Assembly (NCBI GenBank): GCA_902384675.1
Contig: CABMCT010000075.1
Span: forward strand, 1-37,401
Direction of reading: 5' to 3'
Origin: an uncultured archaeon
GTDB lineage: Archaea; EX4484-52; LFW-46
DNA: 37,401 bases
The position numbers and the translations under genes were made by a program. The notes beneath the pieces were generated by a model. That model searched no databases. It saw nothing but the letters and a program-made list of their open reading frames with translations, and was not told the DNA's origin. This document shows, in pieces, positions 1 through 9,100 of the stretch (position 1 is the stretch's first letter; each line of letters begins with the position of its first letter).

Positions 1-118
1 AGAGCCGAGGTAGATTCGCATTTCGGCCCTGGAAACCACACCGCTCAAAAAGCTTCGGCCCCCGCTAAAGACGATTTCGGGCAACAGGGCACGCCTAACA
101 CCCCGGCCTATCCTTGCC
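1..118 (-). ncRNA. Archaeal SRP (7S) RNA, 5' part, cut by the window edge
   Basis: Read on the minus strand, the segment matches the 5' domain of archaeal signal recognition particle RNA: GGCCGGGGTGTTAGGCG, then CCTGTTGCCCGAAATCG, then GGGGGCCGAAGC, in the order and spacing known from archaeal 7S RNA. The RNA scaffolds SRP19 and SRP54 and targets exported and membrane proteins to the membrane. A TATA-like TTTTAAAA lies about 26 bp before the likely 5' end, which falls between about 113 and 118. The 3' part, with the SRP54-binding helix, lies outside the window. A protein reading is open from the left edge on the plus strand but resembles nothing, and the RNA reading explains the conserved words better. 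Confidence 0.85.
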
Positions 119-139
119 AATTATCTATTAGAAACAGGA

Positions 140-147
140 TTTTAAAA
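140..147 (-). promoter_or_regulatory. TATA box of the SRP RNA gene
   Basis: TTTTAAAA sits between the prefoldin stop codon and the SRP RNA. Its centre is about 26 bp upstream of the inferred RNA start, the standard distance in archaea, so the RNA has its own promoter. Confidence 0.55.
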
Positions 148-158
148 GCCTTAAAAAA

Positions 159-524
159 CTATTTCGCCCCGCTGCTTGGTATTGCAACGCCGCTTCTTGC
201 TGCCTGCGACTGTATCAGCTTATTCTGTATAGAAATGAGCTGGTCGCGTACCATTTTCTCCTGCTTATCAAGGGATTTTGTGCGGACTGCAATGGTTTCT
301 TTTTCCTCTTCCAGCTCTTTTTTCAGGGTAGGAACATCAGCTTTAATCAGGACTGCCCCGACTGCTTTGTAGACATCGCTCTTTGCCGAAGAAAGCTCCT
401 TTAGTGCGCCTTCTATCTCCTCTGAATGCAGTCGCATGGCCTCCTTCTGGTAAAGCACTGCCGAAAGCTGCTGCTGCAGCTGCTGGAATTGCATAGAAAT
501 ATCCTGCATTTCGTTTTGCGCCAT
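159..524 (-). CDS. pfdB: Prefoldin subunit beta
   Basis: This 121-aa protein is full length for archaeal prefoldin beta (about 115-125 aa). Prefoldin is a cytosolic hexamer (two alpha, four beta) that holds unfolded proteins and passes them to the thermosome. Heptad-rich helices flank the conserved centre YKAVGAVLIKAD followed by LKKELEEEKETI and a Lys/Gln-rich second helix, which is the family signature; the tail after residue 108 is short and disordered. The start is the ATG at 524. A TATA-like TTTAAA lies about 35 bp upstream, so it is probably transcribed separately from the surface genes before it. In many archaea this gene is near the eL43-rpoP cluster; here they are at opposite ends of the window. 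Confidence 0.95.
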   Translation of the reverse strand: MAQNEMQDISMQFQQLQQQLSAVLYQKEAMRLHSEEIEGALKELSSAKSDVYKAVGAVLIKADVPTLKKELEEEKETIAVRTKSLDKQEKMVRDQLISIQNKLIQSQAARSGVAIPSSGAK

Positions 525-576
525 AATAATCTTATCAATAACTAAGGAATCAGAAATTTAAAAAGGTGCCGGCAGG

Positions 577-1485
577 TTAATGCGTTCTTTTAAAAAAGTA
601 GTAGCCAATCACAATGGCAACTATAATGGCAAATGCAACTATTAAAATATTGCCACTTTTCGGAGTTTCTGTCTGTGCTTGATTGGGAGCCTGCGATGCG
701 TTTTGTTGGGTTTGCGCCCCTTCTACGATACCTCCTGCAATAATCACCGGGGCGGAAAATGAGTTAATCACGGATTTGTTCAATTGCTTATTCACCGAAT
801 AGCTTATTGTTTTGCTTTCGCCTTTGGCGATTGTTGGATAGGCAAACAAGAATGCAGGGTCTTTTTCTATGACATTAACTGTCGCGCCGCCTGCAATGAC
901 TGTAATATCGTCCGAAGACGCTGCAACTGACTTGGGCACAGTATCATAGACAATAAACTTGTTGACTGTCTGGTCGCCGGTGTACACAAAGGCGTATGAT
1001 AGTGTTGTCGCCCCTGCAGATACAGAAATACTCCTTGAGCCAGTGACGCTTTTTGATACCTCTGACGACAGTTCTGCAATCTCGTCTATCTTTTTGTCGC
1101 TTAGCTCTGTCAGCCCGAGCATGCTTTTTATCGCATCTTGCAGCTTTTTATCCTGCTGTATTATCCCTTTGATTTCATTCTTATCTTTTTTCTCGTCAAC
1201 AGTTACGGTATTTGTTGTGGTATTAGTCACTGCGCCCCCGCCGCTGCCTGACCCCGCGCTTGAACCCGATGAGTTAGTTGTATTGGATGCCGCATTAAAT
1301 GTCACGTTAAACCCGGATGCAGTCGGAATATCCTGCGACAGGTTTCCGTTGTTCGGGTTTGTGGTGAATGTGCCGTTTGAATCGGACACCACAGCCCATC
1401 CCGATGCAGCTTCGGGTTTAATCAAAATGAGTGCGGATAATCCGAGCAGTACAACGGATAAAATAGCCTTTGTTTTTAAATTCAT
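577..1485 (-). CDS. Small membrane-anchored surface protein (second gene of surface module 2)
   Basis: This 302-aa exported protein has an N-terminal signal peptide (about residues 1-27), a Thr/Asn/Gly/Ser-rich stretch (30-95), a Lys/Asp/Glu-rich helical segment (95-150), a beta-rich domain (150-255), a Gln/Ala linker and one C-terminal transmembrane helix ending GYYFFKRTH. It should be fixed in the membrane with its body outside. A GAGG ribosome site lies 8 bp before the ATG, and it starts only 14 bp after the end of the large exported protein, so the two are probably one operon. Its tail matches that of 5092-6129 (IGYYFFK), which occupies the same position in the other module. Function is unknown; anchoring or capping the large unanchored partner is an inference. 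Confidence 0.85.
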   Translation of the reverse strand: MNLKTKAILSVVLLGLSALILIKPEAASGWAVVSDSNGTFTTNPNNGNLSQDIPTASGFNVTFNAASNTTNSSGSSAGSGSGGGAVTNTTTNTVTVDEKKDKNEIKGIIQQDKKLQDAIKSMLGLTELSDKKIDEIAELSSEVSKSVTGSRSISVSAGATTLSYAFVYTGDQTVNKFIVYDTVPKSVAASSDDITVIAGGATVNVIEKDPAFLFAYPTIAKGESKTISYSVNKQLNKSVINSFSAPVIIAGGIVEGAQTQQNASQAPNQAQTETPKSGNILIVAFAIIVAIVIGYYFFKRTH

Positions 1486-1499
1486 TAAAAGACCCTCTG

Positions 1500-3107
1500 T
1501 TACGGTGTTTGTGACAAGGCGAAACCGAAGTTCCCGCTGTATGTTCCTGCACTCAGCCCGCTGTACGGATAAAGGTATATCTGCAGCGCCTGCTTATAAA
1601 TGCCTGCAGTGATGCCGCCCGTTGCATATCCAGGCAATGCGCCTGCTGATATGCCGGATACCATAAGCGTTGCTGCGTTGCTGTACGCTCCGTTGTCGTC
1701 TATCGCGGCCGAGCCGGTGCCATTGTACAAGTATGCATTGTTTGTATTATTTGACGTTGCAAACTTATTGCTGCCGCTTGTCAGGTTAAGATACATCCGG
1801 GTATACTGATATCCCTTGGCATATATTGTGAAGTTGTAAATACCCGGTGTTCCGGAGCCTATTGTTCCGGGTGCCTGAGCCTGGCTGTCATAAGCAGATG
1901 GCGCCCGTATTGCCGCATATGATGTGATGTTGGCTGCGGTTGAATTCAGGTTTCCTGCAAGGTCGGTTGCGCTCACGTTTATTGTCCAGTTCCCGACAGG
2001 CAGGTATATGCCGTCAAATGCAATGCTGCTGAACGTGCCGTTGGCTGTTGTTGCCGTTGCATTATTTGTCCATATAATGCTTGAATTTGTGGCATTGTAA
2101 ATGCTGTAGCTCGCGCTTGCGAAGTACAGCCCTGTGATTGTCACGGAAAAGTTGAAGTTTCCTGCATAGACGCTGTTGCTGTTTACGCTTATTGCAGAGA
2201 ACTGCGGCGCGATGCTGTCAACCACGAATGTAGAGCCGGAAGTGCCATTTGCCCAGTTTGTTCCATCGGTAGCATTTACAAATATGGAAATATTGGCTAA
2301 ATTCAGCCCTGCTGTGTTCCATGACACGTTGTATACTGCATTGCCCTGAGAAACGTTCTGCGAGCCGATGAAGTTGTATGTTCCGTTGTAATAGTAGAAC
2401 GTCACATTGGCTACTGTGCCATTGCCGTTGTTATCCGTAACTGTCGCATTCACTATGACAGTGCCCCTGATATATCCTGATACCGGAGATATCACTGTTA
2501 CAACAGGCGCGACATTATTAACTGTTAATGTGATTGTCTGCGTGCCGTTTACATTGCCGCTTGTATCGTTTGCGCGAATCGGGAGCGCATAGATTCCGTT
2601 AAGAGTGTAAAGCGGAACTGTTATATTGGCTGCGTAAGTGCCGTTCGTGGTGTTCCCGCTTACAAGGCTCATTGCTGTCAGCGCACTGCCGCCTATGCTT
2701 GAGAGATTGATAAACACCTGAGCCACGGCCACGTTATCTGTGGCTGTTGTATTTACAAGGATTGTTGAATTTGGATTTCCTGATGCAGATGTTGTATTGA
2801 TAACCTGCGGGTTTGTGATATCAAGAACAGTGGTGGTTATCTGGGATGCGAGGCCGTTGCCAAGCGAAACGAATATTGCACTTGAGTTATCCGATGCTAC
2901 AGCAGTAATATTTGTGTAATATGTCCCGGCTGCTGCATTTGACACATTAAGCTGGACAATAGCAGATATCACGCCGCCCATTGTTGTTGAATTTAAGGTT
3001 ATCTGGCTGGCATTAAGAAGCCCTGAGCCCTGCACTGAAAGATTGTAAATTATAGGGTTTGTGTTATTTCCCAGGTTGCTTATGTTAATGAGGTATGTCG
3101 CATTCAC
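1500..3107 (-). CDS. C-terminal half of a large surface protein, separated from its N-terminal half by an in-frame TAA
   Basis: The reading is 535 aa from a GTG at 3107, but the frame is open back to a TAA at 3120-3122 and is the same frame as the gene upstream. It has no signal peptide, no membrane anchor and no Shine-Dalgarno sequence before the GTG, so it is unlikely to be an independent gene. It consists of about five Ig-like beta-sandwich domains with many N-x-S/T sites; the first begins right after the stop (VNQSVNATYLINISNLGN) and resembles NEW3/CARDB-type domains. Joined to 3120-4943 it would make a protein of about 1147 aa. Either the TAA is read through, or this is the dead half of a nonsense mutant, or it is a sequence error. 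Confidence 0.75.
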   Translation of the reverse strand: MNATYLINISNLGNNTNPIIYNLSVQGSGLLNASQITLNSTTMGGVISAIVQLNVSNAAAGTYYTNITAVASDNSSAIFVSLGNGLASQITTTVLDITNPQVINTTSASGNPNSTILVNTTATDNVAVAQVFINLSSIGGSALTAMSLVSGNTTNGTYAANITVPLYTLNGIYALPIRANDTSGNVNGTQTITLTVNNVAPVVTVISPVSGYIRGTVIVNATVTDNNGNGTVANVTFYYYNGTYNFIGSQNVSQGNAVYNVSWNTAGLNLANISIFVNATDGTNWANGTSGSTFVVDSIAPQFSAISVNSNSVYAGNFNFSVTITGLYFASASYSIYNATNSSIIWTNNATATTANGTFSSIAFDGIYLPVGNWTINVSATDLAGNLNSTAANITSYAAIRAPSAYDSQAQAPGTIGSGTPGIYNFTIYAKGYQYTRMYLNLTSGSNKFATSNNTNNAYLYNGTGSAAIDDNGAYSNAATLMVSGISAGALPGYATGGITAGIYKQALQIYLYPYSGLSAGTYSGNFGFALSQTP

Positions 3108-3119
3108 GCTTTGATTGAC

Positions 3120-4943
3120 TTATTGCGAAATTGGCCCTGATACATTCGCGAAGTTAAGGGAGTAGTTTGCCCCGCCTATTATGTACGATGAGAACGACGA
3201 AACCGTAAATGTCAGGTTTCCGTTGCTGTATGTTATACCTGAGCATCTTCCGGGCGGGCATAGGGATGTAGCTGCCGGCGCGTTCATGCCGTTAAAGCTT
3301 CCGTAATTTATACTGTAATAATTGCTGTTGCCAAATAAGCCTGAAACGTTATAAAGCGTCAATGTGGCGCTCACACTCAGGTTCGGCTTTCCTGCCTGTC
3401 CGTTCCATTCGCTTTCATTTATGCCGAACTGGCCCTGAGCCATGAGATTTTTCATGGCGAACTGCATGATTGCACCGGCTTTCTGCTGGCTGCTCATATC
3501 AACAGGATTTGCCGAAAAGTTTATCATTGCCTTCCCCAGAACATCTAAAACAAGGGGCACTGCAGAGAAATTTCCGCTTTGCGCTATTGCCGAAAAGTTC
3601 GTTGTTGTTGCAGGGTTGAACACAGGACCGCATAGGAAGACTGTGCCGTTGGCATTTTGGTATACCGGACCTGTTGCCAAGTTGCATGGCGATACTGTGC
3701 TTGCCAAACACCCGGTAGTATTCCTCATGCTTCCGTTCCAGAATATCATCGGGGGCACCTGAGTCGGGTCCGGCGGGCAGCTTGGAATTGTTGACATGTT
3801 GACAAGGACTATGGGGCTGACAGAGGCCTGCTGCGGGTTCGCAAACTGGACCGGCTGCGGCTGCGTACCATTCCAGACAGCCAGACCCATCCCGGCGCCG
3901 TAAAATACATTGCTTCCTGTGAGGCTTATGCCGGATGCAGAGAGATTGCTGTAATTGACAAGCGCGTTTATCCTGTAAAGCCCGCCGCCAAGCGGTGTCG
4001 CTGCAACGCCCGGACTGGCTCCGATGCTTGTGCCGTTTGCAGTTACAGTAAGATTGTCATAAGGATAAATTGCACTATCGCTTCCGACTGTGGTGAAGTT
4101 CACGATTGCAGAAACATTGTTGCCGTCATAGAAGAATATGCCCTTTGCGCTGAGGTTGAGTGATGGGGCGTTGTTTGACGTATTCCACTGTGTAACGCCG
4201 AAGTTGACCGGGCCGCCGATTGTGACAGCGTATGAATTGTTGTAAAGTACATTTCCGACACTGTCATTTACCCAGATATTTATGGGCGCAACGCCAAGAG
4301 CAAGGTTTGCCAGGCTTATGCCGGTCAAGTTGCACCAGCCATTTTGCGGGCTGCTTGCAGAGACTGTCACATTCGCATTTCCGCCTATATTCGCAACGCA
4401 CTGTGCTACACCCGAGCCCACATCATTTACGCTGATATTAAGGTTAAGCGTCTGCTTGTTGCTCACTACAGTACCGTTCGATGGATTAACTAATGCGGTT
4501 ATAGGAGTTGCTGTATCCACAAACATCCATGATGAGGTTGTATTTGCTGATAGATCCGAAGTATTGCTTGCATTAAATGCCTGAATATTAAAAGTATAGT
4601 TTTGTCCGTTTGATGCGCCTGTAACTGCATAACCTGTCGCCGAAGTGTTTGAGAAGTTTGTGCCGAATCCGGTGCCCGAGTTAACATATATATAATACCC
4701 GCCTGCATTGGTTACTCCCGACCAGTTGACGCTGAAATTTGTTCTGGTAAAGTTCAAGGTCGTATTTCCAGTGAAGTAAACGCCTCCTAATGTGCCCATT
4801 GTTGCGTATGCCAAAAGAACATAGCTGGCGCTAATCAGAAAAGCAGCAAGAACAGATGCAACCAGAAGTTTTGAAGAACCCGTACCGCATTTTGCGGCAA
4901 AACATTCAATAAAACTGTTTTTATAATATTTGCGCTTCATCAT
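3120..4943 (-). CDS. N-terminal half of a large exported surface protein (first gene of surface module 2)
   Basis: This 607-aa product starts with a basic stretch and a hydrophobic signal segment (about residues 27-48). A fibronectin-III-like domain follows (55-140), then Ig-like domains rich in N-x-S/T, and a Cys-containing region (about 395-440). It ends in a beta region with FSSYIIGG, which in many archaeal surface proteins is followed by further domains. There is no membrane anchor before the TAA. Two ATGs are adjacent (MMKRK); either could be used. TATA-like sites lie 40 and about 84 bp upstream. The frame continues beyond the TAA into 1500-3107. It is probably an adhesin or S-layer-associated protein; the exact role is unknown. 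Confidence 0.8.
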   Translation of the reverse strand: MMKRKYYKNSFIECFAAKCGTGSSKLLVASVLAAFLISASYVLLAYATMGTLGGVYFTGNTTLNFTRTNFSVNWSGVTNAGGYYIYVNSGTGFGTNFSNTSATGYAVTGASNGQNYTFNIQAFNASNTSDLSANTTSSWMFVDTATPITALVNPSNGTVVSNKQTLNLNISVNDVGSGVAQCVANIGGNANVTVSASSPQNGWCNLTGISLANLALGVAPINIWVNDSVGNVLYNNSYAVTIGGPVNFGVTQWNTSNNAPSLNLSAKGIFFYDGNNVSAIVNFTTVGSDSAIYPYDNLTVTANGTSIGASPGVAATPLGGGLYRINALVNYSNLSASGISLTGSNVFYGAGMGLAVWNGTQPQPVQFANPQQASVSPIVLVNMSTIPSCPPDPTQVPPMIFWNGSMRNTTGCLASTVSPCNLATGPVYQNANGTVFLCGPVFNPATTTNFSAIAQSGNFSAVPLVLDVLGKAMINFSANPVDMSSQQKAGAIMQFAMKNLMAQGQFGINESEWNGQAGKPNLSVSATLTLYNVSGLFGNSNYYSINYGSFNGMNAPAATSLCPPGRCSGITYSNGNLTFTVSSFSSYIIGGANYSLNFANVSGPISQ

Positions 4944-5021
4944 TATATCCGCCTGCTAGTGATGCATCTTTCTTAATCTCTATAAGTTCCAGTGTATTTG
5001 TGAGCATTATATTGAATATTA

Positions 5022-5034
5022 CTTATATATATGC
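5022..5034 (-). promoter_or_regulatory. Candidate TATA box of surface module 2
   Basis: GCATATATATAAG on the minus strand lies in the 148-bp gap between the two surface modules, about 84 bp before the start of the large gene. A second, nearer candidate (CTTATAG around 4979-4985) is at the usual distance for a short leader. At least one promoter here would let the two modules be transcribed separately. Confidence 0.45.
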
Positions 5035-5091
5035 TTTGCGAACCATTTCGCTCGCACTCTAATCTTTAGAATCCGACATAAAGGGATTGGT

Positions 5092-6129
5092 TCAAAATCC
5101 TTTTTCTTCTCTGTGCATCTTGAAAAAGTAATACCCTATCACAAGGACTATCATTGTAACAATCACAACAATCAATGACGTGTAATCGCGCGACCCTGAT
5201 GCCGGCGGATTGTTATTCTGGGTTGAAGATTGCGAAGGCTGTTTATTTTGCTGCTGGGGAGTGTTTTGCTCCGGCGCCAGTTTAGATGTGTTTGGCTCTT
5301 TCTGCCCGGCTGTTGTCCCGGTTGTATTCGAATTGGTATTATTCGCTGCGGTTGTGCTGTTTGTAGCCGCTCCCCCTCCGCCACCGCCAGAACTTGTGCT
5401 CGTAGATGTACCGCCGCTGCCTGCTGTAACGGTTATTGTCTGTGAAGTCGTAAGCGTCTGTCCGTTTCCTCCTGCAATAGTTGCAGTAATCGCGGAGGTG
5501 CCTGCGGAAACCCCGGTTATTGTAAATTGATTATTAGCAAGGGATTTGCCTGAAATGGAAGCAGAAGCTGTTGATGATGGGCTGCAGGTAGCTACTGCCG
5601 ACGACGATGAAGTGCAGGAAATGTTAAACGTAGTGGAAGAATCGCCCACGTTATTTACGCCGACTGTAAATGTCGATGTGCCTGCTACAGCTATGCTTGA
5701 GGATGAGAGAACAGAGGAAGTCGTCAGGCTTGCAGGAGAGAGAACAGACAATCCTGTCTGGCGGGAGTCCTGCTTTGTGCTGCTGTCCCCGGTATCTTTT
5801 GCGCTGACGCTTGCCGTTATCCGGTTTGTATAATCGCCGGCGACGCTCGCAGAGCATGACCATGTGGCAGAGCCTGCGCCGTTGCCGTCAAGGGAAATTG
5901 TCTGGCTTCCTGTCGGCGTGCATGATATTCCTGAAGGCAGGGTCAGGGAGCCTGAAACATCGCTTACGCTTGAGCCTGAAACCGACATTATTATATTAAA
6001 GCTGTCTCCCTGCGAGACGCTTGTAGGAATAGTTACGCCTGTAATTGATATCGAGCCTGTTGCAAAAACAGGGGCTGACGATAGCAATGCTATTATAAAC
6101 AAAATTCCAAACGAAAATCCTCTGTTCAT
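5092..6129 (-). CDS. Small membrane-anchored surface protein (second gene of surface module 1)
   Basis: This 345-aa exported protein has a signal peptide (residues 1-23), two beta-sandwich-like regions rich in Ser and Thr (25-130 and 135-235), a low-complexity Ser/Gly/Asn/Thr/Gln linker (240-312) and a C-terminal transmembrane helix (about 318-338) ending GYYFFKMHREEKGF. It starts 20 bp after the large protein 6150-9704 and is preceded by a strong purine-rich ribosome site (GGGGGAGGGGG). Its build, position and tail match 577-1485, so the two are probably paralogous partners of the large proteins. A low-complexity stalk before an anchor is typical of archaeal cell-surface proteins. Function is unknown. 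Confidence 0.85.
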   Translation of the reverse strand: MNRGFSFGILFIIALLSSAPVFATGSISITGVTIPTSVSQGDSFNIIMSVSGSSVSDVSGSLTLPSGISCTPTGSQTISLDGNGAGSATWSCSASVAGDYTNRITASVSAKDTGDSSTKQDSRQTGLSVLSPASLTTSSVLSSSSIAVAGTSTFTVGVNNVGDSSTTFNISCTSSSSAVATCSPSSTASASISGKSLANNQFTITGVSAGTSAITATIAGGNGQTLTTSQTITVTAGSGGTSTSTSSGGGGGGAATNSTTAANNTNSNTTGTTAGQKEPNTSKLAPEQNTPQQQNKQPSQSSTQNNNPPASGSRDYTSLIVVIVTMIVLVIGYYFFKMHREEKGF

Positions 6130-6149
6130 TGAATATCAACCCCCTCCCC

Positions 6150-9100
6150 CTACTGTACTGTAAACATGGCTTTGGCAATGCCGGATGCCTTATCAGTATC
6201 CAGCCTTATAAAGTATGCACTGCTGCCTGTCAGTTCGGTGCTGCCGAAAACCGCATAGTAAGTGCTGCCCGAGCTCAATTTAAGAGGCAGTGAAGCTGAT
6301 ACAGTGCCGTTTGTCGCAGAGTTCACTCTCATAACCGTTGCAGTTGCATTCGGTATATTGCTCATTATATAAACATTGTTGCTTGTGGTAAATACGGTTG
6401 TATTTGTGGATGATGAAGTCGAAGCGGATGTATGTGTCCACAGCTGCGGTATTGTGCCTCCTCCCGAAACTGGCGGCTGCACGGATATTATCTTGGTCTT
6501 GCTGCCCACATTGTCTATAAACACATTGATAACATATACCCCGGGGTAATCCAGCGCAACCGACAGGTTCGCAGAACCGCTTGAAAAGTCCACGCTATCA
6601 TTGCTATAAACAAGGCTTGAAGCAGCAGGGGAGTATACAGCCACTTTGCCTGTGACGGCAGAGGCTACGCTTATATTAACCGTTGTGGTGGTATTTGCAG
6701 TTATATTCGCTGCGGTTGTGATATTGATTGTATCCTGCGTGCCGTTGACCACATCAACAAGGGTAAAGCCGAATCCCTGCGAGCTGCCTGAAAATATAGC
6801 CACTCCTATCGGATACCTTCCCACTGCTTTTCTCTCGTTAGGTATTGCGATAGCCTGCTGGTACGGCTGGCTGCCTGATAGATTAAGCTGCATATCCCTC
6901 TTCCCTTTCTCTTTGTTAAATATCGCCATAAATCCGCCGGTTGCACTGATTGCTGCTCCGGATGTCCTGTTTGTCACTGTGATATTAATGCCCATTATGT
7001 CGCCGGGGTTATATTTGGATGCGTTCGGAGTTACCTTTACATTCAGCGAGCTTACAAGGAATCCCGAATACGACTGTATTGATGTGCCGTCAACGCTTGC
7101 CTGCAAATAGTAAGGACCGTCGCTTGAAGGCGCGCTTATCCCCTTCAATGTTGCAACACCGTCTGTACCTGTAGCCGCACTGCCTGCCTTGGTTGGGTTG
7201 GTCCCATCGGAACCGTACACAAAGCTAACCGTCCTGCCGGAAGCCGGGGTCCCGTTCGAATAAGTCAGCACCGCCTTGAATATTGCCGATTCATTTGACA
7301 TGTACGGCTGCATAAACGAGTGGTCCGCGGAAGCGCTCAACTGAAGCGAGCTTCCGCCGCTAACCCTGAGCGTCGCGGGCAGGGCAAAACCGGTATCCCC
7401 TGACGGCGTAGTCACCTTTATTTCCAGGCCATAGACCTGTACAGGTGCTTCCGAAGGTATTGTAAACGAAATAATCCCTATGCCGCCCGCGGTTGTATTT
7501 GAAGGCAGCACTTGCTGGCGGCCGAATGCCCATACGCTTGCCCTGACCTGCGAGCCGTCTGCAACAGCAGCGCCGCCGCTTGTTGCATTAACGCGTATAG
7601 TAACAGGCGTAGTGCCGTCGGCAGTCCCTGTGTATTCGTTATTCGGGAGAGCACCGCCGCCTGAATTCTGAAGCGTTATATTCAGCGAAGATACCTGAAC
7701 GCCGATAAAGAAGGGCTGGTTCGCTATAGTGACATTGACTAAAATATAATTGAACCCGGGTTGCGTGGCATTCAGCTTCAGCGACAATTTTCCGGTGTTA
7801 TCCGTAGAGCCGGTTGCACTTGTTACAAAAATATCGTTCGGAGGCTGCGCCTTGAATAGTGATGCGGCGATGGGGGTGTTGTTAACCGCGCTGCCGTTTT
7901 CAGGATATGTAATCGTAACATTAAGCGTTATGTTTTCATTAAGACTATAGCTGAACTTATCGGTTATTGCAGACACACTGAACTTGGTTACATCAAATCC
8001 GGTATAGAATGTCTGCTGCCCTCCGCCGGTGCTGGCCTTTACTTCAACATTATGATGGCCCGGTTTCCAGCCGCTTGAGAGGTTCAGCTGATTATACCCC
8101 ATGCTGTTGTTAGCGGCGTATGTCTGCCCTGCTGCTGCGCATCCTGCGCCAAAGCACTGAGACAGGGATGTTCCGTCAACCTTTACGCTTGAGATGCCAT
8201 TTGACTGGCCGAATGCCTGCAGGATAACATTATCGCTCTGGGTGTATGTGGGCTTGTCCGGCCTTATCTGCATTTCAATGCCCCGCACATCAAATCCATA
8301 CCATGTCTCGGCTGTGCTCACATCGCCTCCGTTATAGACGGATATTTTTATATGAAGATTATGCCAGCCGTATGACCATGTACTGCCGCTGGTGCTATAA
8401 GTGGATGGTGCAAGTGATATTGTGGCTTTGCCGTTCACAGTGGTGCCAACCGCAGGGGTGCTGCTTCCGTCAACATTCACTTCAACCGATGCAGTCAGCG
8501 GCTGGTTGTTTGACGAATTCAGGACACTGACAGTCAGGGCAACAGTATCGCCGGACTGGTAGCCAAACCGGTCTGTTGATGTCTGGATATTAAGGGTGCT
8601 TACCTGGACCCATTGGTCCGAAACCCCGAATTTATTTGAAGCATTAACTTTCGTAACGATATTATAAAATCCTACCTTGGACGGCATGGTAATGTTTATT
8701 GCGCCGACCCCGTTTGATATGTCTGTTGTGCTTACTGCAGCGCTGACAGGAAGCCCGCTGCCGTCCAGCATTTGCACAACAATCGGGGATGTATTAACCG
8801 GAATCGGCCCTGTTGAATTGAATGCAAATATCTTTCCTGTGGCTGTGCTGCCTGTACCGAAAGTAAAGCCTCCCAGATCAAGCCCTATCTGGAAATCATA
8901 AGCGTACATCGGCATCAGCATGGTCGATGAATATCTGGCAGTTCCTGATATATTCGTTGAATTGAGCAGCAGCAGGTATTTGCCGGCAGTTATGCCCAAA
9001 GCACTCGGGTTAAAGGTATTGTTTTCGAACCTCTGTGTCGTTGTATTAAATACAAGCGGCGAAGATGAAGATGCTGCGGACTTGTTCATGTACAGGATTA

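Noticed and set aside
1-160. Protein-coding end open from the left edge on the plus strand
   Set aside because: The same bases on the minus strand carry several conserved archaeal SRP RNA words, and the plus frame only stays open by running antisense into prefoldin.
959-1612. 217-aa plus-strand ORF
   Set aside because: It is antisense to two surface genes. Open antisense frames are expected opposite Thr/Asn/Ser-rich coding sequence, and the protein looks like low-complexity reverse reading.
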